Below, piece by piece: positions 7,441-15,572 of a stretch of 64,000 nt of DNA. The DNA comes from JAKPBU01 sp964425695 (GTDB lineage Bacteria; Pseudomonadota; Gammaproteobacteria; Xanthomonadales; Xanthomonadaceae). The notes beneath the pieces are model-generated. The model ran no database searches and was not told where the DNA came from. It was given only the letters and a program-made list of their open reading frames with translations. The stretch covers positions 62,001-126,000 of the forward strand of contig CAYRNF010000006.1 of assembly GCA_964425695.1 (NCBI GenBank), given 5' to 3'. How positions within the stretch are numbered: position 1 is the stretch's first letter; every line of letters starts with the position of its first letter. Both the position numbers and the translations under genes were made by a program.

Positions 7441-8571
7441 TTACCTGACTTCGGCCACCTCCACCCCGTCCAGGCCCTGGGCCAGGGTGTGCGCGTCGCC
7501 GCCCTGGGCGAGCTTGATCTTCAGGCGCACCTCGTTCTGCGAGTCGGCATAGCGCAGGGCGTCCTCGTAGCTGATCTCGCCGGCCTGGTACAGCTCGAAC
7601 AGGCTCTGGTCGAAGGTGTTCATGCCCAGCTGCACGGAGTCCTTCATGACCTCCTTCAGCTTGTGGATCTCGCCGTCGCGGATGTAGTCCTGCACCAGCG
7701 GCGTGCCCAGCAGGATCTCCATCGCCACGCGACGGCTCTTGCCGTCCGGCGCCGGGATCAGCTGCTGCGCCACCACGCCCTTGAGGTTCAGCGACAGGTC
7801 CATCAGCAGCTGCCCGCGGCGGTCTTCCGGGAAGAAGTTGATGATGCGGTCCATCGCCTGGTTGGCGTTGTTCGCATGCAGCGTGCACAGCACCAGGTGG
7901 CCGGTCTCGGCGAAGGCGATCGCGTGGTCCATGCCTTCGCGCGTGCGCACCTCGCCGATCATGATCACGTCCGGCGCCTGGCGCAGCGTGTTCTTCAGCG
8001 CGGTGTCCCAGCTGTCGGTGTCGATGCCGACCTCGCGCTGGGTGATGATGCAGCCCTCGTGCTTGTGCACGAACTCGATCGGGTCCTCGATGGTGATGAT
8101 GTGCCCGGTCGAGTTCTGGTTGCGGTAGCCGATCATCGCCGCCAGCGACGTGGATTTGCCGGTGCCGGTGGCGCCCACGAAGATGATGATGCCGCGCTTG
8201 GTCATGGCCAGCGTCTTGATGATCGGCGGCAGGCTCAGTTCTTCCACCGTGGGGATCTTGGTCTCGATCCTGCGCAGCACCATGCCCACCTGGTTGCGCT
8301 GGTAGAAGCAGCTGATGCGGAAGCGGCCCACGCCGGCCACGCCGATGGCGAAGTTGCACTCGTGGGTCTTCTCGAACTCCTCGCGCTGCGGCGGGGTCAT
8401 CACGTTCAGCACCAGGTCGCGGCTCTGCTGCGGCGTGAGCGGCTCCTGCGTGATCGGCTGGACCTTGCCGTTGACCTTCATCGACGGCGGCATGCCGGCG
8501 GTGATGAACAGGTCGGAGGCCCGCTGGTGGGCCATCAGCTTGAGGAAGGAAGTGAAGTCGATGGTGCTCAT
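7441..8571 (-). CDS. pilU: Type IV pilus retraction ATPase PilU
   Basis: A 376-residue hexameric AAA-like ATPase that assists PilT in pulling back type IV pili at the inner-membrane machine. Walker A GATGTGKST is at residues 133-141, the Asp box is ITIEDPIEFVH, Walker B MIGEVRTREG and the His box FAETGHLVLCTLH follow. The PilU identity rests on the extended C terminus (about 376 rather than 345 residues), on LSLNLKGVVAQQL, and on its place directly downstream of pilT. The pilT-pilU gap of 171 bases is filled by an inverted heptamer array, so the second gene may be transcribed through a strong hairpin. Confidence 0.95.
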   Translation of the reverse strand: MSTIDFTSFLKLMAHQRASDLFITAGMPPSMKVNGKVQPITQEPLTPQQSRDLVLNVMTPPQREEFEKTHECNFAIGVAGVGRFRISCFYQRNQVGMVLRRIETKIPTVEELSLPPIIKTLAMTKRGIIIFVGATGTGKSTSLAAMIGYRNQNSTGHIITIEDPIEFVHKHEGCIITQREVGIDTDSWDTALKNTLRQAPDVIMIGEVRTREGMDHAIAFAETGHLVLCTLHANNANQAMDRIINFFPEDRRGQLLMDLSLNLKGVVAQQLIPAPDGKSRRVAMEILLGTPLVQDYIRDGEIHKLKEVMKDSVQLGMNTFDQSLFELYQAGEISYEDALRYADSQNEVRLKIKLAQGGDAHTLAQGLDGVEVAEVR

Positions 8572-8581
8572 GGCAACGCTC

Positions 8582-8730
8582 CGGGACTCGGGACTCGGGG
8601 CTCGGGACTCGAAACGCGCAGGGCGGCTCCGGGTCGCGTGTTCGAGATCGCTACGGTCCGCTCAATGTCAGTCCAGGCTGCCGGGATTTGCTGATTCGCC
8701 GAGTCCCGCGTCCCGCGTCCCGAGTCCCGG
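8582..8730. repeat. Inverted array of 7-bp units between pilT and pilU
   Basis: The left arm (8582-8611) is GGGACTC, GGGACTC, GGGGCTC, GGGACTC in tandem. The right arm (8700-8730) is GAGTCCC, GCGTCCC, GCGTCCC, GAGTCCC in tandem. The arms are imperfect reverse complements separated by 88 bases without a gene. Similar CGGGACTC strings occur in other xanthomonad intergenic regions (from memory). Confidence 0.85.
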
Positions 8731-8742
8731 CGTACTTGCCAC

Positions 8743-9780
8743 TCATTCGAACAGGCGCTTGTCCTTGGCGTACTCGCGCGCCTGCTGCTTGGCCACCTGG
8801 CCGCGCTTGACCAGGTCCTGCAGGTGCTGGTCCAGGGTCATCATGCCGTGCTGCTGGCCGGTCTGGATCGCCGAGTACATCTGCGCCACCTTGTCCTCGC
8901 GGATCAGGTTACGGATGGCCGGGGTGCCGGTCATGATCTCCCACGCCGCGGTGCGGCCGCCGCCGATCTTCTTCAGCAGCGCCTGGCTGATCACCGCACG
9001 CAGCGATTCGGACAGCATCGAACGCACCATCGGCTTCTCGCCGGCGGGGAACACGTCGATGATGCGGTCGATGGTCTTGGCCGCGCTGGAGGTGTGCAGC
9101 GTGCCGAACACCAGGTGGCCGGTTTCCGCGGCGGTCAGCGCCAGGCGGATGGTTTCCAGGTCGCGCATTTCGCCGACCAGCACGTAGTCCGGGTCCTCGC
9201 GCAGCGCCGAACGCAGGGCCTCGTTGAAGCCGTGCGTGTCGCGGTGCACCTCGCGCTGGTTGATCAGGCACTTCTGCGAGGTATGCACGAACTCGATGGG
9301 ATCCTCCACCGACAGGATGTGCGCGTATTCGTTCTTGTTGATGTGGTCGAGCATCGCCGCCAGCGTGGTCGACTTGCCCGAACCGGTGGGGCCGGTCACC
9401 AGGATCAGGCCCTGCGGCTGGTCGATCAGCTCGCGGAAGATCGACGGGCAGCCCAGGTCCTCCAGGGTCAGCACCTGCGACGGAATGGTGCGGAACACCG
9501 CGCCCGCGCCGCGGTTCTGGTTGAAGGCGTTGACGCGGAAGCGCGCCAGGCCGGGGATTTCGAAGGAGAAGTCGACTTCGAGGAACTCCTCGTAATCGCG
9601 GCGCTGCTTGTCCGACATGATGTCGTAGATCAGCGCGTGGACCTGCTTGTGGTCGAAGGCCGGCACGTTGATGCGGCGCACGTCGCCGTCCACGCGGATC
9701 ATGGGCGGCAGGCCCGCGGACAGGTGCAGGTCCGAGGCCTTGTTCTTGACCGAGAATGCCAACAGTTCGGCGATATCCAT
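8743..9780 (-). CDS. pilT: Type IV pilus retraction ATPase PilT
   Basis: The 345-residue motor that depolymerises type IV pili, giving twitching motility. N-terminal PAS-like domain (SDLHLSAGLPPMIRVDGDV), Walker A GPTGSGKST at residues 130-138, Asp box SVEDPIEFVH, Walker B VLVGEMRDLET and His box AAETGHLVFGTLHTSSA are all present. The C-terminal AIRNLIREDK motif known to matter for retraction is intact. The ATG at 9780 was chosen because the protein then has the canonical MDIAELLAFSVKNKASDLHLS start and family length; the open frame continues 231 bases further upstream without meaning. It is divergent from yggS. Confidence 0.97.
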   Translation of the reverse strand: MDIAELLAFSVKNKASDLHLSAGLPPMIRVDGDVRRINVPAFDHKQVHALIYDIMSDKQRRDYEEFLEVDFSFEIPGLARFRVNAFNQNRGAGAVFRTIPSQVLTLEDLGCPSIFRELIDQPQGLILVTGPTGSGKSTTLAAMLDHINKNEYAHILSVEDPIEFVHTSQKCLINQREVHRDTHGFNEALRSALREDPDYVLVGEMRDLETIRLALTAAETGHLVFGTLHTSSAAKTIDRIIDVFPAGEKPMVRSMLSESLRAVISQALLKKIGGGRTAAWEIMTGTPAIRNLIREDKVAQMYSAIQTGQQHGMMTLDQHLQDLVKRGQVAKQQAREYAKDKRLFE

Positions 9781-9919
9781 GCGTGTCCCCTGCACTCGTA
9801 TGGCTGCGCTCGCCTGAACGAGCGGCTGGTGTAGCGTGGTGGTCCCCTGCCCGCAGTATAGCCCCGCGGTTGCGGCGCCGAACTGCCAACCCCATCGTAC
9901 AACCGGAAGGACGTCCGCC

Positions 9920-10606
9920 TTGCCTCCGAGCGCCCTGCACGAGGTCCTCGAATCCGTGGAAAACGCGGCGCGGCGCGCCGGCAGGCCAGTGCGCCTGCTC
10001 GCGGTGTCCAAGACGCAGCCCGCGCAGGCGGTGCGCGAACTCGCCGCGCAGGGCCAGCGCGCATTCGGCGAGAACTACGTGCAGGAGGCGTTGGCCAAGC
10101 GCGCGGCGCTTGCCGACCTGGACCTGGAGTGGCACCTGATCGGGCACCTGCAGTCGAACAAGGCCGCCGACGCGGCGCGTGCCTTCGACTGGGTGCAAAG
10201 CGTCGACCGCATCAAGCTGGTGCAGGCGCTGGCGCGGCACCGCCCGCACGACATGCCGCCGCTGCAGGTCCTGATCCAGGTGAACATCGACGACGAAGCC
10301 GCCAAGCACGGCTGCAGGCCCGCGGACGTGGACGCGCTGGCGGAGGCGATCGCCGCGCAGCCGCGGCTGCGCCTGCGCGGGCTGATGGCGATCCCCGACC
10401 CCCTGCCTGCGCTGGACGGCCGCCGCGCGGCCTTCCGCGCCATGAAGCGGTTGTTCGATACGCTGGCGGCCGGCCATCGCGGCATCGACACCCTGTCCAT
10501 GGGCATGAGCGGCGACTACGCGGCCGCCATCGAGGAGGGCGCGACGATGGTCCGGGTGGGCACGGCATTGTTCGGGGCACGTCCCCCGAAGGAGCAAGGC
10601 GCATGA
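9920..10606 (+). CDS. yggS: PLP homeostasis protein YggS (TTG start)
   Basis: A 228-residue single-domain PLP-binding TIM-barrel protein that buffers pyridoxal 5'-phosphate and affects amino- and keto-acid pools; no catalytic activity is established. The PLP lysine sits in LLAVSKTQP, followed by FGENYVQEA, EWHLIGHLQSNK, and LSMGMSGDYAAAIEEGATMVRVGTALFG, all family signatures. The TTG at 9920 is supported by GGAAGGA at 9905-9911, eight bases upstream; the frame extends further upstream only with non-family residues. It overlaps proC by four bases (ATGA), and yggS-proC is a classic pair. Confidence 0.94.
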   Translation: MPPSALHEVLESVENAARRAGRPVRLLAVSKTQPAQAVRELAAQGQRAFGENYVQEALAKRAALADLDLEWHLIGHLQSNKAADAARAFDWVQSVDRIKLVQALARHRPHDMPPLQVLIQVNIDDEAAKHGCRPADVDALAEAIAAQPRLRLRGLMAIPDPLPALDGRRAAFRAMKRLFDTLAAGHRGIDTLSMGMSGDYAAAIEEGATMVRVGTALFGARPPKEQGA

Positions 10607-11424
10607 GCAACGACAAGGTGGCCTTCATCGGCGGCGGCAACATGGCGCGCAGCCTGGTGGGCGGGCTGGTGGCGCGCGGCGTTGCGGGCGACTCGCTGCA
10701 CGTCGCCGAGCCGATGCCGGAGCTGCGCGATGCGCTGCGGCGCGATTTCGGCGTGCACGCGTTCGAACACGCCGAGGACGCGGTTTCAGGCGCATCGACC
10801 TGGGTGATGGCGGTGAAGCCGCAGGTGATGCGCGCCGTCTGCGAAGGGCTGGCGGCGCGGGCGCAGGCAGTGCGGCCGCTGGTGGTGTCCATCGCCGCGG
10901 GCATCACCAGCGCGCAGCTGGAGCGCTGGCTGGGCAGCGACGTGGCGGTGGTGCGGGCGATGCCCAACACGCCCGCGCTGCTCGGCGCGGGCGTGACCGG
11001 GCTGTGCGCGAACGCGCGCGTGGACGCGGCGCAGCGGCAGGCCGCCGAGGCCCTGTTGCGCAGCGCGGGCGCCACGGTCTGGGTGGACGACGAAGCGCTG
11101 ATGGACGCGGTCACCGCGGTGTCCGGCAGCGGCCCGGCCTATGTGTTCCTGCTGGCCGAGGCCATGCAGGCGGCGGGCCAGGCGCAGGGGCTCCCCGCCG
11201 ACGTCGCGCGCACGCTGACCCTGCACACGGTGCTGGGCGCGGCGCGCATGCTGACCGAAGGCGACGCGGACGCCGCCGAACTGCGCCGCCGGGTGACTTC
11301 GCCGGGCGGCACCACGCAGGCGGCCATCGAGACGTTCGAAGCCGGCGGGCTGCGGGCGCTGGTGGACAAGGCCATCGCCAATGCCACCCGCCGGGGCCGC
11401 GAACTGTCGCAGGGCAACGCATGA
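10603..11424 (+). CDS. proC: Pyrroline-5-carboxylate reductase
   Basis: Last step of proline synthesis: reduces pyrroline-5-carboxylate with NAD(P)H. 273 residues. The Rossmann motif FIGGGNMARSLVGGL is at the N terminus, VVRAMPNTPALLGAG mid-protein, AVSGSGPAYVFLLAEAM at the dimerisation/active site, and RRRVTSPGGTTQAAIETFEAGGLRALVDKAI closes the family signature. AAGGAG at 10589-10594 is its ribosome site. It overlaps yggS upstream and the DUF4426 gene downstream by four bases each, so the three are almost surely one operon. Confidence 0.97.
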   Translation: MSNDKVAFIGGGNMARSLVGGLVARGVAGDSLHVAEPMPELRDALRRDFGVHAFEHAEDAVSGASTWVMAVKPQVMRAVCEGLAARAQAVRPLVVSIAAGITSAQLERWLGSDVAVVRAMPNTPALLGAGVTGLCANARVDAAQRQAAEALLRSAGATVWVDDEALMDAVTAVSGSGPAYVFLLAEAMQAAGQAQGLPADVARTLTLHTVLGAARMLTEGDADAAELRRRVTSPGGTTQAAIETFEAGGLRALVDKAIANATRRGRELSQGNA

Positions 11425-11921
11425 ACGCACGCCACCGCACACCGCGCCTTGCCTGCGCCATCGCCATGTCCGTGGCCGCGCTGTCGGCCGGCTGCGGCGG
11501 CACGCCGCCCCCGCCGTCGGCCACCCAGCCACAGCCGCCGGCAGAGCTGCGCACCGGCGACGTGACCGTACGCGCCACCGCGCTGCACACGGCCCAACTC
11601 AACGACGCGATGGCGCGCACTTATGGCGTGGAACGCGACGACGACACCGTGCTGCTGGTGGTGGGCATGCGCCGCGGCGCGGACGCCAACGAGACGTCGT
11701 TGCCCGGCAAGGTCGCGGTGACCGCCAGCGACCTGCTCGGCAAGCGCCAGCAGGTGACGCTGCGTGCCGTGGAAAGCGGCGGCTACATCGACCACGTGGG
11801 CGAGTTCGAGATCTCGATGCCCGATACGCTGCGCTTCCGCGTGGATGCGCGCCCCCCGGGCGCGCCGGCCGCCATGCTCGAATTCAGCCGCGATTTCTTT
11901 CCGGCGACGCAATCGCCCTGA
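11421..11921 (+). CDS. DUF4426 domain exported protein
   Basis: A 166-residue exported protein with an N-terminal signal sequence ending LSAGCGG. The Cys could be lipidated, though Ser rather than Leu at -3 makes the lipobox weak. The mature part (GDVTVRATALHTAQLNDAMARTYGVERDDDTVLLVVGMR and the FEISMPDTLRFRV ending) matches DUF4426, an immunoglobulin-like domain of unknown function that recurrently follows proC in gammaproteobacteria. Function unknown. It is translationally coupled to proC. Confidence 0.82.
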   Translation: MNARHRTPRLACAIAMSVAALSAGCGGTPPPPSATQPQPPAELRTGDVTVRATALHTAQLNDAMARTYGVERDDDTVLLVVGMRRGADANETSLPGKVAVTASDLLGKRQQVTLRAVESGGYIDHVGEFEISMPDTLRFRVDARPPGAPAAMLEFSRDFFPATQSP

Positions 11922-11968
11922 GACGCCCACCAGGAGACTGCGCGAGGCGGCTTCGCTTGAGTGAGCCC

Positions 11969-12349
11969 TCAGACGGCGCCCGTGCGATAGGGTTGGGAGG
12001 GGTTCTGCCCAATGAAGGCAGCGACGTCTCGACTTCTTCGTGGCAGCGCAGGCGCCTGCCTGCGGCCAGTGGAGGGGAAGCGGAACCCTGCTTGATGGAG
12101 CAGCTGCGTGGCTTTCCACGCGTCTGGATTGCGGCGAGGTGGTGCCTTGAAGCCACGCCCCATCTCGGCCATGGGCCCCGCGCAATTCGGGCATTGAGGC
12201 GAGGTGCCGTCGTTGCGCAACGCCCGCTTGAAGCTGAGGCGGCAGATGGAACAGGCATGCGCCACCAGATAGCGCGGCCCCTTGTTTCGGGGCTTCGATC
12301 CACTCGGGTCGGGTAGCGTGCGGAACCCCGTCTTGCGACGCAGTTCCAT
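11969..12349 (-). CDS. Small zinc-ribbon protein
   Basis: A 126-residue basic protein with two CxxC pairs: HACSICRLSFKR and PQCPNCAGPM, about 20 residues apart, the pattern of a zinc ribbon. The following MAEMGRGFKAPPRRNPDAWK is a recurring tail in related hypothetical proteins of xanthomonads (recalled, not searched). The last part is rich in Arg, Ser and Pro. Function unknown; nucleic-acid binding is only a guess. GC is visibly lower than in the flanking genes. It lies alone between the convergent DUF4426 gene and the BtuF-like operon. Confidence 0.72.
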   Translation of the reverse strand: MELRRKTGFRTLPDPSGSKPRNKGPRYLVAHACSICRLSFKRALRNDGTSPQCPNCAGPMAEMGRGFKAPPRRNPDAWKATQLLHQAGFRFPSTGRRQAPALPRRSRDVAAFIGQNPSQPYRTGAV

Positions 12350-12391
12350 ACGATCCGCCTAGGAGATGCGAGGTGACAAGAGCGATCCGCC

Positions 12392-13195
12392 TTATGCCAG
12401 CGACCGCCGCTCCGCCCAGGCGCGGAAGATGCGCGCCATGGCCTGTACGCCGTCGGTCAGCGCCGCGGGACCGGGCTGCAGGATCAGGGGCGACTTGATC
12501 TCGTGCAGCTGGCCGTCGCGCACCGCGGGGATCGCGTGCCAGCCTTCGCGCGCGGCCACCCTTTCCGGCCGGAACTTCTTGCCGCACCACGAGCCCAGGA
12601 TGATGTCCGGTGCGCGCCGCACGACCTCGCCTGCGTCCTCCAGGATCCGCGCCTTGGCCAGCGGCTCCAGCGCGCGCTCGGGGAAGACGTCGTCGCCACC
12701 GGCGATGCGCACCAGCTCGGCGACCCAGCGGATACCGGTGATCGGCGGCTCGTCCCATTCCTCGAAATAGACCTTCGGCCGGCGCGGCAGGGCTGCCGCC
12801 TCGCGCTCGATCGCGTCCAGCCCGCGCTGCAGCTCCCCGGCGTACGCCTCGGCGCGCCGCGACGCGCCCACCAGCGCGCCGAGCCTGCGGACGTAGTCCA
12901 GGATGCCGGCCACGCTACGGTGGTTGCTGATCCACACCTCCACGCCGCGGCGGATCAGTTCGGCCGCGATGTCGGCCTGGATGTCGGAGAAGCCGACCAC
13001 GAAATCCGGCTCCAGCGCCAGGATCTCGCCGATCTTCGCCGAGGTGAAGGCGCTGACTTTCGGCTTCTCGCGGCGCGCGATCGGCGGGCGCACGGTGAAG
13101 CCGCTGATGCCGACGATGCGGTGCTGCTCGCCCAGCGCGTACAGCGTTTCGGTGGGTTCCTCGGTGAGGCAGACGATCCGCTGCGGGCCGCTCAC
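12392..13195 (-). CDS. BtuF/TroA-like binding protein without signal peptide
   Basis: A 267-residue helical-backbone metal/cobalamin/siderophore-binding fold. Seen: RIVCLTEEPTETLYALGEQHRIVGISG, the repeated lobes around LEPDFVVGFSDIQADIAAELIRRGVEVWISN, and the second lobe PKVYFEEWDEPPITGIRWVAELVRIAGGDDVFPE. Unlike true BtuF it has no signal peptide: it starts MSGPQRIVCLTEEPTE from a GTG at 13195, overlapping the upstream acetyltransferase by four bases. No permease or ATPase gene is beside it. It may therefore be a cytosolic ligand-binding protein, not the soluble part of a transporter. Ligand unknown. Confidence 0.78.
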   Translation of the reverse strand: MSGPQRIVCLTEEPTETLYALGEQHRIVGISGFTVRPPIARREKPKVSAFTSAKIGEILALEPDFVVGFSDIQADIAAELIRRGVEVWISNHRSVAGILDYVRRLGALVGASRRAEAYAGELQRGLDAIEREAAALPRRPKVYFEEWDEPPITGIRWVAELVRIAGGDDVFPERALEPLAKARILEDAGEVVRRAPDIILGSWCGKKFRPERVAAREGWHAIPAVRDGQLHEIKSPLILQPGPAALTDGVQAMARIFRAWAERRSLA

Positions 13196-13683
13196 GCGTC
13201 CAGCGCCTTGCGGAAATACACCACGCGCTCGGTTTCCTCGAACCCGCAGGCCAGGTGCGCGGCATGCGAGGCGTTGTTGTCCAGCAGCGCATCGGATGCG
13301 AACTCGCTACAGCCCATCGCGCGCGCCCACTGCTCCGCCGCGCGCACCAGCGCCCGGCCCACGCCGCGCCCGCGCGAGGCCGGAACCACGTACCAGCCTT
13401 CCAGGAACCCCACCGGCGAGGTCGCGGTGCCGTTGACGTAGTCGCGGCGCAGGGCCAGGTCCACGAAGCCGATCGCGGCACCCGCCGCGTCGGTCGCCAG
13501 CAGCGCGGCCAAGCCCGCGTCGGCGTTGCAGGCGGCGCGCAACGCCTGCTCCGCGTCCACGTCTTCCTCGTCGGGCCACAGCGCGCGCCGCAGCGCGCCC
13601 CAGGCCGGGAAATCCCCGTCCGTCACCGGCCGGATGGAAAACGGCTGCGCCGCGGTCACGGGAACAGCATCCGCTTGCTCCAT
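13192..13683 (-). CDS. GNAT N-acetyltransferase, AAC(6')-like
   Basis: A 163-residue GNAT acetyltransferase. The acetyl-CoA-binding signature VGFLEGWYVVPASRGRGVGRALVRAAEQWARAMGC (with RGRGVG) is intact, followed by the ASDALLDNNASHAAHLACGFEETERVVYFRK C-terminal motif typical of the aminoglycoside 6'-N-acetyltransferase subgroup. Whether it modifies antibiotics cannot be told; many such chromosomal genes do not confer resistance. It starts at 13683 inside the 3' end of pdxH (28-bp overlap) and overlaps the BtuF-like start by four bases, so the three form one operon. Confidence 0.88.
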   Translation of the reverse strand: MEQADAVPVTAAQPFSIRPVTDGDFPAWGALRRALWPDEEDVDAEQALRAACNADAGLAALLATDAAGAAIGFVDLALRRDYVNGTATSPVGFLEGWYVVPASRGRGVGRALVRAAEQWARAMGCSEFASDALLDNNASHAAHLACGFEETERVVYFRKALDA

Positions 13684-14276
13684 ACGCCCGCCGCGTCGCG
13701 CTCGTACAGCCAGCGCTCGTGCAGGCGGAACCGCGCGCCGTACCAGAACTCGATGTGGCGCGGGCGCACGCGCAGGCCGCACCAGCGCGGCGGGCGCGGA
13801 ATCTCGCGGCCCTCGAACTCGGCTTCCACCTGCGCGCAGCGCGCCTCGAACTGTTCGCGCGACGTGAGCGTCTCGGACTGCCGCGATGCCCACGCGCCCA
13901 CCTGGCTGCCGCGCGGGCGCGTGGCGAAATAGGCGTCGGCCTCGTCGGCCGGCACTTCGTGCACGCGTCCTTCGATGCGCACCTGCACGCCGTGGCCGAT
14001 GCGCGGCCAATGGAACAGCAGCGCGGCATAGGGGTTGTCCTGCAGCTCCCCACCCTTGCGGCTGTCCAGATGGGTGTAGAAGGCGAATCCCCGCGCGTCG
14101 TGCGCCTTCAGCAGCACCATGCGCAGCGAGGGCCGCGCACCCAGCGCGCTGGTCGCCACGGCCATGGCGGTGGGATCCGGTTCGCCCGCGTCGCGCGCCT
14201 GCTGGAACAGGCGGTCGAAGGTGGCCAGCGCTTCCGCGTACAGCGCGTCAGTCGGTTCGCTCATGGAGTCGGTCAT
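13656..14276 (-). CDS. pdxH: Pyridoxamine/pyridoxine 5'-phosphate oxidase
   Basis: FMN enzyme that oxidises PNP or PMP to PLP, the last step of vitamin B6 synthesis and salvage. 206 residues. Signatures: RMVLLKAHDARGFAFYTHLDSRKGGEL (FMN and substrate contacts), LLFHWPRIGHGVQVRIEGRV, SQVGAWASRQSE, and the C-terminal WCGLRVRPRHIEFWYGARFRLHERWLYERD. The start at 14276 (MTDSMSEPTDALY) is preferred for length; a second ATG four codons on (14264) is possible. First gene of the operon with the GNAT and BtuF-like genes, and divergent from the glycerate-kinase-like gene. Confidence 0.95.
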   Translation of the reverse strand: MTDSMSEPTDALYAEALATFDRLFQQARDAGEPDPTAMAVATSALGARPSLRMVLLKAHDARGFAFYTHLDSRKGGELQDNPYAALLFHWPRIGHGVQVRIEGRVHEVPADEADAYFATRPRGSQVGAWASRQSETLTSREQFEARCAQVEAEFEGREIPRPPRWCGLRVRPRHIEFWYGARFRLHERWLYERDAAGVWSKRMLFP

Positions 14277-14326
14277 CGGCCTGCCGTGGTTGCGTGCATG
14301 GCGCTGCCGTGGTGGCGCGCCCGCGC

Positions 14327-14332
14327 TATTGT
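14327..14332 (+). promoter_or_regulatory. -10-like hexamer of the kinase gene (leaderless start)
   Basis: TATTGT ends six bases before the ATG at 14339, with no ribosome site between. No -35 was seen. Confidence 0.45.
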
Positions 14333-14338
14333 CGCGCG

Positions 14339-15151
14339 ATGGGCACACCGACGCACCCGCCCCGCGCGCAGGGCTATCCGCCGGCGTTCGTAGCGCGCGT
14401 GCTCGACGACGCGCTGGCCAGCGGCGTCCGCGTGTACGGCATCGCCGGGCTGCAGGGCAGCGGCAAGTCGACGCTGTCGGCGCAGGTCGCAGCGCTCGCG
14501 GCCACGCGCGGGCGCAACGCGGCGGTGCTGTCCATCGACGACTTCTACCTGGACCGGCCCGCGCGCGTCGCCCTGGCGCGCGACGTGCATCCGCTGCTGG
14601 CCACGCGCGGGCCGCCCGGCACGCACGACCTGGCACTGGCGTGCATCACCCTGGACGCGCTGGCGAGCGGGCGCAGCGCGCCGCTGCCGCGCTTCGACAA
14701 GATCGGCGACGTGCGCGTTGCGCCCGCGAACTGGCCGCTGGCCCGCGCGTGCGACCTGGTGCTGCTGGAGGGCTGGTGCCTTGGCGTGCCGGCGCAGGAC
14801 GATGCCGCGCTGGCGGCGCCGATCAACGCGCTCGAACGCCAGGAGGATCCCGACGCCATCTGGCGCCGCCACTGCAACGCGGCGCTCGCGCGCGACTATC
14901 CCGCGCTGTGGCGGCGGATCGACCGGCTGCTGCTGCTGCAGGCACCCGGCTTCGAGGTCGTGCCGGACTGGCGCTGGCAGCAGGAGGCCGCGCTGCAGGC
15001 GGCCAACCCGCACCGCCGCGCGATGGACCGGGCGCAGGTGCTGCGCTTCGTGCAGGGCTTCGAGCGCGTCAGCCGGCACGCGCTGGCGACGCTGCCGCGG
15101 ATCGCGGACTGGACCGTACCGCTGGACGCGACACGCCGGCCGCTGGGGTAG
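14339..15151 (+). CDS. P-loop kinase, D-glycerate 3-kinase-like
   Basis: A 270-residue kinase with Walker A GLQGSGKST (residues 37-45). It then carries the hallmark LSIDDFYLDRPARVALARDVHPLLATRGPPGTHD, the signature of the glycerate kinase (GLYK)/Tda10/YggC family, and LLLEGWCLGVPAQ with Walker B-like acid. In plants GLYK phosphorylates D-glycerate at the 3-OH; bacterial members are mostly untested, so the substrate is inferred from the family. It is cytosolic. The ATG at 14339 follows a TATTGT hexamer by six bases. It is convergent with the dodecin gene, with a strong hairpin between. Confidence 0.82.
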   Translation: MGTPTHPPRAQGYPPAFVARVLDDALASGVRVYGIAGLQGSGKSTLSAQVAALAATRGRNAAVLSIDDFYLDRPARVALARDVHPLLATRGPPGTHDLALACITLDALASGRSAPLPRFDKIGDVRVAPANWPLARACDLVLLEGWCLGVPAQDDAALAAPINALERQEDPDAIWRRHCNAALARDYPALWRRIDRLLLLQAPGFEVVPDWRWQQEAALQAANPHRRAMDRAQVLRFVQGFERVSRHALATLPRIADWTVPLDATRRPLG

Positions 15152-15203
15152 CGTGTGCCGCGTCCCGGTACGCGCCGGGCCTTCGCAGGATCGACGGAAT
15201 CCC

Positions 15204-15238
15204 CTCGGTCGACCTTCTTCGAAGACGAAGAAGCCGAG
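15204..15238. terminator. Bidirectional terminator-like hairpin
   Basis: CTTCTTCG-AAGA-CGAAGAAG (15214-15233) is a perfect 8-bp stem with a tetraloop, extended by an outer CTCGG/CCGAG pair past a five-base bulge. It lies between the ends of two converging genes. Confidence 0.55.
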
Positions 15239-15266
15239 CGCTCCGCACGGACGCCTGGCTTGCGCG

Positions 15267-15470
15267 CTACTGCACCACGAAGCTGATGCGCAGGTTGACG
15301 CGCCATTCCTGGATGCTGCCGTCGTCATTGGTGACGACCTTGATCTCGTTGACCCACGCACCCTGGATGTTCTTCACCGTTTCGGCGCACTTGGACAGGC
15401 CGGTCTTCACCGCGTCCTCGATGCTGGTCCGCGACGACGCGCTGAGTTCGATGACCTTCGCGATCGACAT
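15267..15470 (-). CDS. Dodecin family flavin-binding protein
   Basis: A 67-residue dodecin: small, one helix packed on three strands, assembling as a hollow dodecamer that stores or buffers flavins and protects against their photochemistry. The sequence MSIAKVIELSASSRTSIEDAV, then NIQGAWVNEIKVV (Trp that stacks on flavin) and EWRVNLRISFVVQ matches the family across its length. GGGAG lies seven bases before the ATG at 15470; an in-frame ATG six codons upstream is less likely. Confidence 0.92.
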   Translation of the reverse strand: MSIAKVIELSASSRTSIEDAVKTGLSKCAETVKNIQGAWVNEIKVVTNDDGSIQEWRVNLRISFVVQ

Positions 15471-15572
15471 CTGCCTGCTCCCGTGCATGGCGCCTGCGCG
15501 CCGGAAGCCGGAGCATGCGCCGCCCGCCGTCGCATGCTCGTTAACCGGGCCCGTTCAGTAAGATCGCGGTGC

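Noticed and set aside
13192..13683. Acquired aminoglycoside resistance gene
   Set aside because: The sequence fits a chromosomal GNAT with operon overlaps and host-like composition; no mobile element is nearby.
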